Positions 15,516-25,754 of a stretch of 64,000 bases of DNA are shown here, in pieces. The position numbers and the translations under genes are program-made. Below the pieces are notes generated by a model. That model was given only the letters and a program-made list of their open reading frames with translations, was not told the origin of the DNA and made no database searches. This stretch comes from Halovibrio variabilis (GTDB lineage Bacteria; Pseudomonadota; Gammaproteobacteria; Pseudomonadales; Halomonadaceae). The DNA is taken from positions 1 through 64,000 of the forward strand of contig NZ_BJXV01000001.1 in assembly GCF_007991175.1 (NCBI RefSeq). Direction: 5' to 3'. Numbering within the stretch: position 1 is the stretch's first letter; each line of letters begins with the position of its first letter.

Positions 15516-17636
15516 TTAGCCGCGTATGCGCGCCGGGGCTTCAAGCGCGGGCGCTGCGGCGACATTGCTGCCGTTCGTGGCTTCCAGCGTGAACCCGCCT
15601 ACCAGGGCGGCCAGCCGATTTGCCTGATCTTTTAACTGCTCGGCGGCGGTGGTCGACTCTTCCACTAGCGCGGCGTTTTGCTGGGTCATTTGATCTAAGT
15701 CTGACACCGCAATGCTCACCTGGCCGATCCCATCGCTTTGTTCGCTGGCGGCGGTGCTGATATCGCCCAGCATCTGGGTTACTCGGGTGACGCTATCGGC
15801 CAGTTCACGCATTGCCGTTTCGGCATTGCGAACGATGTTAGTACCGCTTTCTACCTTGCTTGCCGATGCTTCAATGCGCTGGCGAATGTCTTTCGCCGCC
15901 TCACTGCTGCGCGAGGCAAGCTGACGGACTTCATCGGCCACCACTGCGAAACCGCGGCCATGCTCGCCCGCGCGTGCCGCTTCAACAGAGGCATTGAGCG
16001 CAAGCAGGTTGGTTTGAAAAGCGATGCCGTCGATGACCGTGACGATGGTTTGAATTTCGCTGGAGGTGTCGCGAATATCGTCCATCGTAGCCACCACCTG
16101 CTCAAACGCGGTGTCGGTACGCGAGGCTAGCTGCGAGGCGGTTTGGGAAAGCCCGCTGGCCTCTTGGGATGCCTGTGTGGTGTGGCTAACGGTGCTGCTG
16201 ATCTCTTCCATTGCAGAAGACGTTTGCTGCAGGCTAGCGGCGGCGTTCTCGGTACGCCGGGATAAATCCTGGCCGCCCATGGCAATTTCGTTAGCCGCAT
16301 GGTGAACGGATTCGCTGCTGGTGCGCACGTCAACCAGTACATCGTGGATCTTGACCGCAAATGCATTGAACTGAATCGCCAACTCAGCCCCTTCGTCACG
16401 TCCCCGCACCGGTAGACGCTGGGTTAAGTCGCCATCCCCTGAGGCGATATCACGCATGCGATCAGCCAGTTGTTTCAGCGGGCGCGAGATGCTGCTCCCC
16501 AGTAGCCAGCTGGCAATCAGGCCCAGAAAGGCGATAACCAGGCCCATGCCAATCATACCCAGTGTCGAGGCCTCGCGCTGGTTTTCCATTTGCGCTTGTA
16601 AGTCATTAAGTCCTGCAAGCACGGCGCTTTCAGGCAGTCGAATTATCAACACCCAGGGGTTGCCACTCTCATCAATGGAGAAGGGCCAGTAAAGTTCGGT
16701 CATACCCTGCTCGGTGTCTAGCCTGCGCACTCTCTCCCCTTGCTGAGCTTGAGCGATGCCAGCCTGGAGGTCAGCCTCCAGCACATTTTCAGCGTGCTTA
16801 CCTAGCAGTTCAGGTGCGCTGGTATAAGCGGCCAAGGCCCCTTGAGAGGCGATCAGCGCGATTTCCCCTGCACCGTCGTAGAGTGACTGATTAGCCTCTT
16901 CCAGCAACCCTTGAATGAACTCGACAGACAGATCAACACCGGCGCTGCCGCGAAACTCATTGTCTACCAGAATGGGTGCATTAAACGAAGTAACCAGTAA
17001 AGTCTCGCCGTTGTAGTCGTACAGGTGTGGGTCGACAACACAGCTACGCTTCGTTTCTTTAGTGCATAGATAATATTCCCCGCGCCGAATGCCGTCGGCA
17101 TCACGCTCTTGGTTTTCCATGTCACTGCCTAGCGCCAAGACCTCAATATCACCGCTTTCGGTGCGGTACCACCACGGCATAAAGCGACCATCGGGGCCAT
17201 AGCCTTGATCTTCACGCCCTGTATAGAGCGCATCATTGCCAAAGGCGTTGGGCTCCCAGCCAATAAAGGCATCAAGCAGCTCGCTATTATCAACAACGGT
17301 TTGGCGCACAAGCATCGAAAGCTCGTGGCGACTCATGGTCATTAAAGGCTGCCCGTCTTCGCCCTCCTGGCCTAACATGGCATTGGTGTTGGCCAGGCTA
17401 GTGGCAAGCGTCAAAGCGTGTTCGAGTTCCCCTTTGATTTCTTTGGTCTGGGCTGATGCGATAGCCGCAAGGCGTGCTTCGATGTTGCGTTCGAGCAACT
17501 CACTAGTCTGACTTTCTACCAGTGCCTGTGAGCGGGCGTTGGCAATCACCGAATAGATGACCAGTGCAGCGACAACCAGCAGGATGCAGCCACCGACCAG
17601 CGTGGCAATGAGGGTGCGGACGGACTTAAAGTTCAT
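15516..17636 (-). CDS. Methyl-accepting chemotaxis protein (dCache type)
   Basis: A 706-residue inner-membrane chemoreceptor: TM1 at about 11-31, a long periplasmic double-Cache-like domain ([49 protein letters not shown]), TM2 at about 360-380, HAMP ([20 protein letters not shown]) and a cytoplasmic signalling hairpin with the conserved tip [20 protein letters not shown]. No NWETF-type CheR tether is present. It starts 20 bp after the stop of the second receptor and is probably cotranscribed. The ligand is unknown. Confidence 0.93.
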   Translation of the reverse strand: MNFKSVRTLIATLVGGCILLVVAALVIYSVIANARSQALVESQTSELLERNIEARLAAIASAQTKEIKGELEHALTLATSLANTNAMLGQEGEDGQPLMTMSRHELSMLVRQTVVDNSELLDAFIGWEPNAFGNDALYTGREDQGYGPDGRFMPWWYRTESGDIEVLALGSDMENQERDADGIRRGEYYLCTKETKRSCVVDPHLYDYNGETLLVTSFNAPILVDNEFRGSAGVDLSVEFIQGLLEEANQSLYDGAGEIALIASQGALAAYTSAPELLGKHAENVLEADLQAGIAQAQQGERVRRLDTEQGMTELYWPFSIDESGNPWVLIIRLPESAVLAGLNDLQAQMENQREASTLGMIGMGLVIAFLGLIASWLLGSSISRPLKQLADRMRDIASGDGDLTQRLPVRGRDEGAELAIQFNAFAVKIHDVLVDVRTSSESVHHAANEIAMGGQDLSRRTENAAASLQQTSSAMEEISSTVSHTTQASQEASGLSQTASQLASRTDTAFEQVVATMDDIRDTSSEIQTIVTVIDGIAFQTNLLALNASVEAARAGEHGRGFAVVADEVRQLASRSSEAAKDIRQRIEASASKVESGTNIVRNAETAMRELADSVTRVTQMLGDISTAASEQSDGIGQVSIAVSDLDQMTQQNAALVEESTTAAEQLKDQANRLAALVGGFTLEATNGSNVAAAPALEAPARIRG

Positions 17637-17656
17637 TATTGTTGTTTCTCCTTGTG

Positions 17657-19522
17657 TTAGATAACCGCACGTTGCTGCAGTGGTGAGAGTAGCCGGCCAT
17701 TCTGGGGGACTGAGCCGCTTGACAGAGTGAAGGCGCCCACGGTGCCTGCCAGGTGGTCGGCTTGCTCTTTCAACTGCTCGGCAGCGGTAGTGGATTCTTC
17801 CACCATGGCAGCATTTTCTTGCGTCATGCGATCCAGTTCGGCAACCGCAATGTTGACCTGGTTGATGCCATCGCTCTGCTCGCTGGTCGCGGCGTTGATC
17901 TCTTCCAAGACATCGGTCACGCGGGTGATGTGCGCGACGATATCCTGCATGGTGGCGCCCGCATTGCGCACGAGCGTGGTACCGTTATTCACCTTGGTTT
18001 GTGAATCTTCGATCAGTTTCTGGATATCGTTGGCCGCCTCGCTGCTGCGCCCGGCCAGTTTGCGTACCTCGTCGGCCACTACCGCAAAACCACGACCATG
18101 CTCACCGGCCCGGGCAGCTTCTACCGAAGCGTTAAGCGCCAGCAGGTTGGTCTGGAACGAGATACTGTTCATTAAAGTAACGATTTCACCGATTTTATCG
18201 GAGGCGTGGGTAATGTCTTCCATGGTGGTCACCACATTCGCGACCACCTTGCCGCCTTCGTTGGCCACCTCTGAGGCGGTTTGAGAGAGCTTGTTGGCTT
18301 CCTGAGCCGAGGCAGCGGTGTGCTGCACGGTGCTGGTGATTTCTTCAATCGAAGCGGACGTTTGCTGCAGGCTAGCGGCGGCGTTCTCGGTGCGGCGCGA
18401 TAAATCCTGGCCGCCCATGGCAATTTCGTTAGCCGCATGGTGAACGGATTCACTGCTGGTGCGCACATCGATTAAGACAGCTTCCATTTTGCCTACAAAG
18501 CGGTTGAAGGCGCTGGCAATTTGGGTCACTTCATCGTTGCCATCTTCGGGCAGACGTTGGGTCAAGTCACCTTCGCCTGAGGCGATACTGTCCATCGCAT
18601 CACGCGCAACCAATAACCGGCGCAGCAACAGTGAGAGTAGCAAGCCAAATACCAACGCAGTGATGGCAGCCACGATTAGCAGCGTCACTATTGACGTGGT
18701 TGCAATGGCCCTAAGCCCTGCGGTGGCTTCGGTTTCATCCAGTGCTACCACTAGTTGCCAGTCGCTGTTACCGCCAACGGTGCCCGCCTGTAATAGTTTA
18801 TCGCTGCCTTGCAGCGTCAGGCTTTGGGGCTCATGGGCAGTGGCTAAGGTGTGTAAATAGTCGCTATCCAAACGCTCGCTTAGTGCGGTGGAAGGTTCTA
18901 GTGTCAGGTCGCTATCTGGGTGAGCGACGAGCGTACCGTCGCCAGTCACCAAAAAGCCAAAGCTTGCTGGCGTTGGCGAGATGTTGCCGACAATAGCGAC
19001 AACATCGTTGATGTTGATATCGGCACCGATTACCGCAATCAAATCGCCGTCTTGGTAATAAGGACGAGCAAAGGTAACCACCAAATCACCGCTCTGAGCA
19101 TCCACGTAGGGGGCAGTCACAATGGTGTCTTTAGCCTGAGTGGCGGCTAGGTACCAAGGGCGCTCACGGGGATCGAAGTCACTAGGGGGTTCCCAGCCGT
19201 TAAAGAAGATGGTGTCGCCAGTATCAGGATAGCCAATATACGTCGCCATAAAATCGCCCGAGGCTGTCAGCTGCCTCAATGCGGCGCGGGGATCATTGCT
19301 GGCAGCGGCTTCTTGCATGCCGCTCAGCATGGTCGCGCGCGATGACATCCACTCGTTTAGCGCTTGTGTATTACCTTTAACCACGGCGCTAAGGTTGCGG
19401 TTAACTTGCTGGTTATTATGGTGTTTAACGGTGGTGTAGCTGGCAATGCCGTTGATCACCAGGGCGAGTGTAATCGCCACTAGAGCGGCCAATAGGATGC
19501 GTGCTCGGAGGGTAGATAGCAT
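17657..19522 (-). CDS. Methyl-accepting chemotaxis protein (dCache type)
   Basis: A 621-residue chemoreceptor with TM1 at about 8-30, a dCache periplasmic domain ([22 protein letters not shown] preceded by MATYIG, then [38 protein letters not shown]), TM2 at about 275-300, HAMP and signalling domain with [20 protein letters not shown]. The [14 protein letters not shown] pattern is that of dCache_1 sensors for amino acids and other small polar compounds. It is the first gene of a two-receptor unit behind a sigma-28 promoter match, and shares an almost identical DNA tract with its neighbour in the linker region. Confidence 0.93.
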   Translation of the reverse strand: MLSTLRARILLAALVAITLALVINGIASYTTVKHHNNQQVNRNLSAVVKGNTQALNEWMSSRATMLSGMQEAAASNDPRAALRQLTASGDFMATYIGYPDTGDTIFFNGWEPPSDFDPRERPWYLAATQAKDTIVTAPYVDAQSGDLVVTFARPYYQDGDLIAVIGADININDVVAIVGNISPTPASFGFLVTGDGTLVAHPDSDLTLEPSTALSERLDSDYLHTLATAHEPQSLTLQGSDKLLQAGTVGGNSDWQLVVALDETEATAGLRAIATTSIVTLLIVAAITALVFGLLLSLLLRRLLVARDAMDSIASGEGDLTQRLPEDGNDEVTQIASAFNRFVGKMEAVLIDVRTSSESVHHAANEIAMGGQDLSRRTENAAASLQQTSASIEEITSTVQHTAASAQEANKLSQTASEVANEGGKVVANVVTTMEDITHASDKIGEIVTLMNSISFQTNLLALNASVEAARAGEHGRGFAVVADEVRKLAGRSSEAANDIQKLIEDSQTKVNNGTTLVRNAGATMQDIVAHITRVTDVLEEINAATSEQSDGINQVNIAVAELDRMTQENAAMVEESTTAAEQLKEQADHLAGTVGAFTLSSGSVPQNGRLLSPLQQRAVI

Positions 19523-19587
19523 GGTCGCTCTCGACGTAAAAGTTCATGTCAGTACTCGGGGAGGTACCGTTTATAATGTCTTTTAGA

Positions 19588-19614
19588 GCATCGGCGAGAG
19601 CGACCCTTTCTTTA
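19588..19614 (-). promoter_or_regulatory. Sigma-28 (FliA) promoter of the chemoreceptor pair
   Basis: On the minus strand TAAAGAAA, 11 bp, GCCGATGC fits the flagellar consensus TAAAGTTT-N11-GCCGATAA with exact spacing and 11 of 16 positions, 66 bp upstream of the first MCP start codon. Confidence 0.68.
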
Positions 19615-19645
19615 GCGTTAAATGAGAGTTAAATTTCGGATATTA

Positions 19646-20080
19646 CTAGCGTAAATCGCTAACGGCCTGTTGGATATCGGCCAGTGAGGCTTTGCTTAGG
19701 TCTTTTGATAGAGAATGAATAACCAATTTTTGCGTGGCTCCGTCGAGTTTGTCGCGCAGCAGACCCAAGAACTTGGGGGGAGCCACCATGATCAGCTTCT
19801 CCATGCTGTTCTCCACGCGGGCATTGTATAAACGGTTGGCGACCTCTTTGGCAAATAACTCGTTTTCGTGCTTGGAGGCGCCCCCCTCATCGCTTGACGA
19901 GCGTGCCGCGCTGGACATCGACTCATGTACATCACCGCGACGGTCGGTGATCAAGTCACCTTCGTGCAACCGGCCTTCTGCGTGAACCAAGCTTTCCTGC
20001 TCTGCTAACGTTAAGGCATCACGCGTAAAAATACGTGCGCGAGCGGCATCGGCTACCACAATATAGGTGGTCATCGTCAT
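19646..20080 (-). CDS. Host attachment (Host_attach/baeRF-12) family protein
   Basis: A 144-residue cytoplasmic protein of the family named after a plant-attachment phenotype (Pfam Host_attach), now grouped with bacterial eRF1-like (baeRF) folds. The N-terminal TTYIVVADAARARIF is the family hallmark, followed by a Ser/Asp-rich linker (SMSSAARSSSDEGGASKHEN) and the helix FAKEVANRLYNARVENSMEKL, ending LIMVAPPKFLGLLRDKLD. The biochemical role is unknown; members often occur near stress genes. Divergent from the histidine phosphatase gene. Confidence 0.82.
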   Translation of the reverse strand: MTMTTYIVVADAARARIFTRDALTLAEQESLVHAEGRLHEGDLITDRRGDVHESMSSAARSSSDEGGASKHENELFAKEVANRLYNARVENSMEKLIMVAPPKFLGLLRDKLDGATQKLVIHSLSKDLSKASLADIQQAVSDLR

Positions 20081-20162
20081 ACGTACTCCTTGTCGTCAGT
20101 CGTCACTTAAACATGGCAAGCGTTAAGCGATAGGTCAAACGATATTACTAAGAGAAAAAAGC

Positions 20163-20756
20163 ATGGCTATTGATATACAAACCGCTCCCTCCCCCTGGCG
20201 AAATCGCTATTTACTGATGCGCCATGGCCATAGCCAGGCTAACGCCGCCGGGTTGATTATTAGTTCGCCCGAGCGCGGCATAGAGAACTTTGGTCTTTCC
20301 GAGTATGGCGAGCAACAGCTTGCCCAGCGAATGACTGACTGGCAGTGGCCAGCGCCGACTCGCGTGGTGCATTCGGATTTTTTGCGTACCACCCAAACGG
20401 CGGCCCGAGTGGCCGCCGCGTTTGGGTTAGTCCCTAGCGTGGATATGCGCTTAAGAGAACGCTATTTTGGCGAATTGGAGGGGCAGGGCGACGATGGCTA
20501 CCCACGTATATGGGCGTTTGATGCTCAAAACGCGGAGCATCAGTACCACCAGGTAGAAGCAGTGAGCGCGGTGGCAACGCGCATGCGGGCCGCGATAGAC
20601 GACTGGGAACAGCGGGTCAGTGGAGAAACCATTGTCCTGGTCAGCCATGGTGATCCGCTGCAAATCCTGCTCACGGCGTTGGCCGGAAAGCCGCTGAGCC
20701 AGCACCGTGAGCAGGCAGCCCTACTGCCCGCCAGTATCACGTTGATAGGGCCCTAG
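20163..20756 (+). CDS. Histidine phosphatase superfamily protein (phosphoglycerate-mutase-like)
   Basis: A 197-residue branch-1 histidine phosphatase. The phospho-accepting His lies in LLMRHGHSQAN, a second active-site Arg/Glu region in LRERYFGELEGQ, and the second His in VLVSHGDPLQILL. Substrate is not predictable: the family covers sugar-phosphate, cobalamin-precursor and regulatory phosphatases. The gene converges on ridA with overlapping stop codons (CTAG). Confidence 0.85.
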   Translation: MAIDIQTAPSPWRNRYLLMRHGHSQANAAGLIISSPERGIENFGLSEYGEQQLAQRMTDWQWPAPTRVVHSDFLRTTQTAARVAAAFGLVPSVDMRLRERYFGELEGQGDDGYPRIWAFDAQNAEHQYHQVEAVSAVATRMRAAIDDWEQRVSGETIVLVSHGDPLQILLTALAGKPLSQHREQAALLPASITLIGP

Positions 20757-21148
20757 GCGCTGCCTTCCGATGGCGGAATCCAGGCAATCATATCGACTTC
20801 CACGTCGGCGCCACCGGCAAGACCCGTGACGCCAATGCAGGTGCGCGTGGGCAACGGCTGGGGGAAATAGCTGGCGTAAACCTTATTGACCTCGTCGAAG
20901 TGGCCCATGTTGGTAATAAACACCCGCGATTGCACTACGTACTCAAACGCGCTGCCGACTTCTTCCAACACGATAGCCAGATTCTGCATCACCCGGTGGG
21001 TCTGCTCGGTGAAGGTGCCCAACAGCATCTCGTTGGTCTCGGGCACCGTTGGCATCTGCCCGGTAATAAACACCAAGTCACCTACGCGACAGGCGTGGGA
21101 AAACGGCGCAATAGGCTGGGGCGCGCGGTCGATAAATAGCTTTTCCAT
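20753..21148 (-). CDS. RidA family enamine/imine deaminase
   Basis: A 131-residue trimeric protein of the Rid/YjgF/UK114 superfamily, which hydrolyses reactive 2-aminoacrylate-type enamines and imines made by PLP enzymes and amino-acid oxidases. Conserved elements are LVFITGQMPTVPETNEML, TRTCIGVTGLAGG with the catalytic Arg, and VEVDMIAW with the Glu equivalent. It lies next to the aap amino-acid uptake operon, which fits a role in amino-acid catabolism, but a strong terminator and opposite-end promoters keep it a separate unit. Subfamily (RidA or Rid1-7) not resolved. Confidence 0.88.
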   Translation of the reverse strand: MEKLFIDRAPQPIAPFSHACRVGDLVFITGQMPTVPETNEMLLGTFTEQTHRVMQNLAIVLEEVGSAFEYVVQSRVFITNMGHFDEVNKVYASYFPQPLPTRTCIGVTGLAGGADVEVDMIAWIPPSEGSA

Positions 21149-21201
21149 GGTGTCGCTATCCTTTGTAGATTGTTTTTAACTGCTTTTTTCAAAAGCCTTA
21201 T

Positions 21202-21237
21202 AACCATCATGGGCCTCGAGTGAGGCCCATGATGGTT
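21202..21237 (-). terminator. Terminator of the aap operon (perfect 16-bp stem)
   Basis: AACCATCATGGGCCTC and its exact complement enclose a GAGT loop, 38 bp beyond the aapP stop and upstream of ridA. The stem is unusually long and perfect; a T-rich stretch follows on the minus strand. Confidence 0.75.
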
Positions 21238-21275
21238 GATTTATCCACAGCGGCTTATGCAAAACAGGCTGTGTA

Positions 21276-22037
21276 TCAATGCCCGAGAATCTGGCTTAAG
21301 AACAGCTGGGTACGCTCAGACTGGGGGTTGTTGAAGAACGGTTCCGGCGCGTTCTCTTCAATGATCTGCCCCTGATCCATAAAGATCACCCGATCGGCGA
21401 CGGTTTTGGCGAAGCCCATTTCGTGGGTGACACAAATCATGGTCATGCCTTCTTCCGCCAGCTCCACCATCACGTCCAGCACCTCTTTGATCATTTCTGG
21501 ATCAAGGGCGGAGGTGGGTTCGTCAAACAGCATCACATCGGGGTGCATGCATAACGAGCGGGCAATCGCCACGCGCTGCTGTTGACCGCCCGAAAGCTGG
21601 CCGGGGTACTTGTCCGCTTGCTCAGCAATACGCACCCGCTCCAGGTATTGCATGGCCAGTGCTTCGGCTTCCTTGCGCGGCTTCTTCTGCACCCACATTG
21701 GCGCGATACAGCAATTTTCCAGCACCGATAAATGCGGGAAAAGATTGAAGTGCTGAAACACCATGCCCACGCTGCGGCGAATTTGCTCAATTCGCTTAAC
21801 GTCTTGGGTTAGCGCGACACCGCCCACGGAGATATCGCCTTTTTGGTGCTCTTCAAGGTGGTTAATGCAGCGAATAAGCGTTGACTTACCCGAGCCCGAA
21901 GGGCCACACACCACGATGCGCTCGCCGCGCTTTACTTCTAGATAGATATCGCGCAGCACGTGAAAATCGCCGTACCACTTGTTGACGTTGTGCATCTCGA
22001 CCATCAGGTCGGAGGCGTTGGTGGCTGCTTGTGTCAT
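21276..22037 (-). CDS. aapP: General L-amino acid ABC transporter, ATP-binding protein
   Basis: A 253-residue ABC ATPase of the polar amino-acid family. Walker [11 protein letters not shown]-loop [16 protein letters not shown], signature LSGGQQQR, Walker [15 protein letters not shown] and the switch His in THEMGF are all intact. It is the last gene of aapJQMP, the broad-specificity L-amino acid uptake system first described in Rhizobium, and is separated from aapM by 54 bp. A sigma-54 promoter ahead of aapJ suggests nitrogen control. Confidence 0.94.
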   Translation of the reverse strand: MTQAATNASDLMVEMHNVNKWYGDFHVLRDIYLEVKRGERIVVCGPSGSGKSTLIRCINHLEEHQKGDISVGGVALTQDVKRIEQIRRSVGMVFQHFNLFPHLSVLENCCIAPMWVQKKPRKEAEALAMQYLERVRIAEQADKYPGQLSGGQQQRVAIARSLCMHPDVMLFDEPTSALDPEMIKEVLDVMVELAEEGMTMICVTHEMGFAKTVADRVIFMDQGQIIEENAPEPFFNNPQSERTQLFLSQILGH

Positions 22038-22091
22038 GTTGAAATCCTACTCAAAATCGAAAGAAAGCGGCATCAAGCGCTGTGGGTAAGC

Positions 22092-23192
22092 CTATTGCTT
22101 ATGGCCGGTATTTAGCTTGCGTTCCAGGTACTGGCTGTAGCGCGACATACTGAAACAGAAAATCCAGAACACGAAGGCGGCAAACACATAGCCCTCTATC
22201 GAGAAGCCCAGCCAGCGCGAGTCGGAAAGCGCCGCTTGCACAATGCCCAACAGGTCAAACAACCCGATAATCATCACCAGCGTGGTGTCTTTAAACAGCG
22301 AGATAAACGTATTGACGATACCGGGAATCATCATTTTCAGCGCCTGCGGCATCACGATTAATCCCATGCGCTTCCAGTAAGTCATGCCTAGCGCCGCCGC
22401 CGCTTCGTCCTGACCTTTGGGGATGGCCTGTAAACCACCACGAATGACCTCGGCCATATAGGCGCTTTGGAACAGCGTCAGGCCGATCAAAGCCCGAATA
22501 AGACGGTCCACGTTCATTTCTGAAGGCAGAAACAGGGGCAACATCACCGAGGCCATAAACAGAATGGTGATGAGTGGAACGCCGCGCCAAAACTCGATAA
22601 AAATCACACAAAAGGTTCTGACGATGGGCATCGTGGAGCGTCGCCCCAGCGCCAGTACAATGCCAATCGGTAGCGCGCCCACCATGCCCACCGTGGCGAG
22701 TAGCAGGGTCAGCATTAAGCCGCCCCAGCGGTGGGTGGAAACGCGCGGCAGGTCAAAATAGCCGCCGTGCAAAAGCACGTAAGCGATCACCGGGAAAACC
22801 AGTAGGGCAAACAGCGTCATCCAGCGTTTAAACGGCAGGCGAGGGATCACCATCCAGGCAATAATGCCTGCAAACATGGCAAAAACAATGTTGGCGCGCC
22901 AGTACTCCTCACTGGGGTAGAGACCGTAAATAAACTGGGAAAAACGCGCGTTAACGAATACCCAGCAGGCGCCGACCCGTGAGCAATCCTCACGGCTGGT
23001 GCCTACCCAGTCGGCATCGATAAACGCCCACTGGATCGTAGGTACCACCAGTAAATACAGCACGTACAGGCCCAGCAGCGTGAATAGGCTATTGATGGGG
23101 CCGTTAAACAGATTGCCACGTAGCCAGGCAATCGGGCCAATGCTGCCTTTGGGCGCTGGTTGCTGAGGTAGGGTGTCTTTATTGTGAATCAT
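22092..23192 (-). CDS. aapM: General L-amino acid ABC transporter permease
   Basis: A 366-residue membrane permease of the His/Glu/Gln family. It has a long N-terminal part typical of AapM (residues 1-160, including a Cys pair in SREDCSRVGACWVFVN), several hydrophobic segments, and the EAA loop in GLQAIPKGQDEAAAALGMTYW near the C-terminus. It forms the translocation heterodimer with AapQ. It starts 15 bp after the aapQ stop. Confidence 0.93.
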   Translation of the reverse strand: MIHNKDTLPQQPAPKGSIGPIAWLRGNLFNGPINSLFTLLGLYVLYLLVVPTIQWAFIDADWVGTSREDCSRVGACWVFVNARFSQFIYGLYPSEEYWRANIVFAMFAGIIAWMVIPRLPFKRWMTLFALLVFPVIAYVLLHGGYFDLPRVSTHRWGGLMLTLLLATVGMVGALPIGIVLALGRRSTMPIVRTFCVIFIEFWRGVPLITILFMASVMLPLFLPSEMNVDRLIRALIGLTLFQSAYMAEVIRGGLQAIPKGQDEAAAALGMTYWKRMGLIVMPQALKMMIPGIVNTFISLFKDTTLVMIIGLFDLLGIVQAALSDSRWLGFSIEGYVFAAFVFWIFCFSMSRYSQYLERKLNTGHKQ

Positions 23193-23207
23193 GGAATCGC
23201 CTCCGGC

Positions 23208-24398
23208 CTAGCGTTCGACCAGCGCAACGCGAGCGTTGAACCAGTTCATGAACATGGACACCAGCAAGCTGATGATCAGATAAACCGCCATGGTCATGGC
23301 AATGACTTCGATTGCCTGACCGGTCTGGTTGAGCGTGGTGCCAGCAAAAACCGACACCAGGTCGGGGTAGCCGATGGCGGTGGCCAGTGACGAGTTTTTA
23401 ATCAGATTGAGATATTGGCTAGTGAGCGGCGGAATGATGACACGCATGGCCTGCGGTATCACCACCAGGCGTAGCACCAGTTTGCGCGGCAAGCTGAGTG
23501 CCTGGGCGGCTTCCGTTTGGCCATGGGGGATAGCCTGGATACCCGAGCGTACGATTTCGGCAATAAACGATGCGGTATAAATGGAAAGCGCCAGCCACAG
23601 GGCCAAAAACTCGGGAATGATGGTGATGCCGCCACCGAAATTAAAGCCGCGTAGCACCGGCATCTCCCAGGTGACCGGCACGCCGGTTACGACCAATACC
23701 AGCAAGGGAAGGCCGAAAATAAGGACCAGCGATATCCAGAAAACTGGCAAGCGCTTGCCGGTGGCCTCATGGCGGCGCTTATTCCAAATGACCAGCGCGA
23801 TGCTGGCAATGATTGCCACCACAAAGGTAGCGGGGATCAGTCCAAAGCCCGATTCAAACAGCGGTTCAGGCAAATACAGCCCACGGACATTAAGAAAGAT
23901 GGCCTCGCCAAACGCCATGCTCTCTCGGGCGCTGGGTAGCGAGCGCAAAACGGCGAAGTACCAGAAGAAAATTTGCAGCAGCAGTGGGATATTGCGGAAG
24001 GTCTCGATGTAGGCGTTGGCCAGCTTAGCGATCAGCCAATTAGGCGATAACCGCGCAATACCAACAATAAAACCAATAATCGAGGCGGCTAATACCCCCA
24101 ATCCACCGACCAGCAAGGTGTTGAGTAGGCCAATCACGAAGGTGCGGCCATAGGAGCTTTGTGACGAGTACTCGATCAAGGTTTGACCAATACCAAAGCC
24201 AGCTGTGTTGTTCAGAAAGCCAAAGCCCGTGGTGATGCCCCGGGCATCCAGATTGGTTTGGGTATTATTGACAATATAGATCAGGAAAGCCGCGACAGCG
24301 GCGACGACGATGATCTGAAAAATAAGCGCGCGCTTCGCGCGGTCTCGCCAAAACGGCGGCTTGTGGCCGGCGGGGCGAAAGTTGGGTCTTACCGACAT
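23208..24398 (-). CDS. aapQ: General L-amino acid ABC transporter permease
   Basis: A 396-residue permease with about eight membrane segments, a family-specific insert (NTQTNLDARGITTGFGFLNN), and the EAA loop SGIQAIPHGQTEAAQALSLP. The ATG at 24398 is preceded by GGAG 8 bases upstream and starts the typical MSVRPNFRPAG; the frame extends ten codons upstream to a TTG without support. Second gene of aapJQMP. Confidence 0.93.
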   Translation of the reverse strand: MSVRPNFRPAGHKPPFWRDRAKRALIFQIIVVAAVAAFLIYIVNNTQTNLDARGITTGFGFLNNTAGFGIGQTLIEYSSQSSYGRTFVIGLLNTLLVGGLGVLAASIIGFIVGIARLSPNWLIAKLANAYIETFRNIPLLLQIFFWYFAVLRSLPSARESMAFGEAIFLNVRGLYLPEPLFESGFGLIPATFVVAIIASIALVIWNKRRHEATGKRLPVFWISLVLIFGLPLLVLVVTGVPVTWEMPVLRGFNFGGGITIIPEFLALWLALSIYTASFIAEIVRSGIQAIPHGQTEAAQALSLPRKLVLRLVVIPQAMRVIIPPLTSQYLNLIKNSSLATAIGYPDLVSVFAGTTLNQTGQAIEVIAMTMAVYLIISLLVSMFMNWFNARVALVER

Positions 24399-24435
24399 GG
24401 GTGGCGTCTCCGCGATACGGAAGGTCAATCAAATA

Positions 24436-24468
24436 GCCCGCCATTACCTGGGAAAGGCAACGGCGGGC
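24436..24468 (-). terminator. Stem-loop between aapJ and aapQ
   Basis: GCCCGCC and GGCGGGC pair across about 19 bases in the 88-bp gap after the binding-protein gene. There is no T-tract, so it is more likely a partial terminator or a 3' mRNA-stabilising hairpin that raises binding protein over permease levels. Confidence 0.55.
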
Positions 24469-24486
24469 CAGGGTCAAACGAGACGC

Positions 24487-25512
24487 TTAGCGAATCGGGG
24501 GGGCATACTGGAAGCCACCGTCGTTCCACAGGGCGTTAACACCGCGCTCAATTTCAAGCGGAGAGCCCATGCCCACGTTGCGGTCAAAGCTTTCAGCGTA
24601 GTTACCGACTTGGCTAATAATGTTGTAAGCCCAGTCAGCTTCAAGGTTCATGCCTTCGCCGTAGTTGCCGTCCTGGCCGAGCAGACGCGCAATATTGGGA
24701 TCTTCGGATTCAAGCATCTCTTCAGCATTCTCGCTGGTGACGCCGTACTCTTCGGCATTGATCATCGCAAACAGCGACCATTTCACGATGTTGAACCAAG
24801 TGTCATCGCCTTGACGAACGACCGGGCCCAGCGGCTCTTTGGAGATGACGTCGGACAGGATCATTGAGGCCTCTGGATCCTCAAGCTGGATGCGCAGCGC
24901 GGCCAATTGCGACGTATCAGATGTCAGCACGTCACAACGGCCGGCTTGATAGCCACCCACGGTTTGTTCAGAAGTATCAAAGACGATGGGGTTGAATTCC
25001 ATGTCGTTGGCACGGAAGTAGTCGGCCAGGTTTAGCTCGGTGGTGGTGCCGGACTGGATGCAGATAGAGGCGCCGTCAAGCTCATCGGCGCTGGAAATGC
25101 CCAGGTCACGGGCGACCATAAAGCCTTGGCCGTCATAGAACGTGACGCCGGTGAAATTCAGGCCCAGGGTAGTGTCGCGAGTAGTGGTCCAGGTGGTATT
25201 CCGTGACAGTACATCGACTTCGCCGGACTGCAGCGCTGTGAAGCGTTCCACGGCGTTAAGAGAAATAAAGTCTACCGCCTCAGCGTCACCGAGTACCGCT
25301 GCCGCCACGGCGCGGCAAACGTCAACATCGATGCCTTGCCAGTTGCCTTCGTCATCCGGAGAGGAGAAACCCGGCAGGCCATCGCTGACACCACAGCGAA
25401 CCGAGCCGTTATTAATCGTGTCTTCCAGCGTGTCGGCCTGAGCCGTTGCCATGCTCGCCAGTGTCAGCGAGCCAGCAGACGCTAATAGCGCTAGGTGTTT
25501 TTTATTGAACAT
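24487..25512 (-). CDS. aapJ: General L-amino acid ABC transporter, substrate-binding protein
   Basis: A 341-residue periplasmic binding protein (SBP_bac_3 fold) with signal peptide to about residue 27 (ATAQA). Characteristic segments are TLEDTINNGSVRCGVSDGLP, GIDVDVCRAVAAAVLGDAEA, NTTWTTTRDTTLGLNFTGV and the C-terminal NYAESFDRNVGMGSPLEIER with GVNALWNDGGFQYAPPIR. These are hallmarks of AapJ/BztA. The ATG at 25512 follows GAGGGGA; the eleven upstream codons are not signal-peptide-like. First gene of the operon. Confidence 0.94.
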   Translation of the reverse strand: MFNKKHLALLASAGSLTLASMATAQADTLEDTINNGSVRCGVSDGLPGFSSPDDEGNWQGIDVDVCRAVAAAVLGDAEAVDFISLNAVERFTALQSGEVDVLSRNTTWTTTRDTTLGLNFTGVTFYDGQGFMVARDLGISSADELDGASICIQSGTTTELNLADYFRANDMEFNPIVFDTSEQTVGGYQAGRCDVLTSDTSQLAALRIQLEDPEASMILSDVISKEPLGPVVRQGDDTWFNIVKWSLFAMINAEEYGVTSENAEEMLESEDPNIARLLGQDGNYGEGMNLEADWAYNIISQVGNYAESFDRNVGMGSPLEIERGVNALWNDGGFQYAPPIR

Positions 25513-25583
25513 TGAGTTCCCCTCGAAGTCGTTGAAATCAGTCATTGAAATCGTTATGCATGCCGAAGCATGTCACTTAACCT

Positions 25584-25599
25584 AGCAAGGAAGATGCCA
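25584..25599 (-). promoter_or_regulatory. Sigma-54 promoter of aapJQMP
   Basis: On the minus strand TGGCATCTTCCTTGCT matches TGGCACG-N4-TTGCW at 10 of 12 fixed positions with exact GG/GC spacing, about 70 bp upstream of the aapJ ATG. Confidence 0.7.
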
Positions 25600-25694
25600 A
25601 CAGGGGTACAGGGGCTAATTCAGCGCTTTTCAACGCTACTTAACTAATTCGAGACGAACGTCTAGGTGCAAAAACGTCATCGCCCGCCTCGCTT

Positions 25695-25711
25695 TGCACC
25701 TTTTTAGGGCG
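25695..25711 (-). promoter_or_regulatory. NtrC-like site upstream of aapJ
   Basis: Read on the minus strand CGCCCTAAAAAGGTGCA agrees with the E. coli-type NtrC site TGCACCAAAATGGTGCA at 13 of 17 bases, with a perfect GGTGCA half. It is about 100 bp upstream of the -24 element. It lies in the 240-bp gap between aapJ and speE. Confidence 0.58.
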
Positions 25712-25754
25712 AGCTGGGCGGGCGGTAGCACCAAGACAGGTGATCGGTGCGCGT

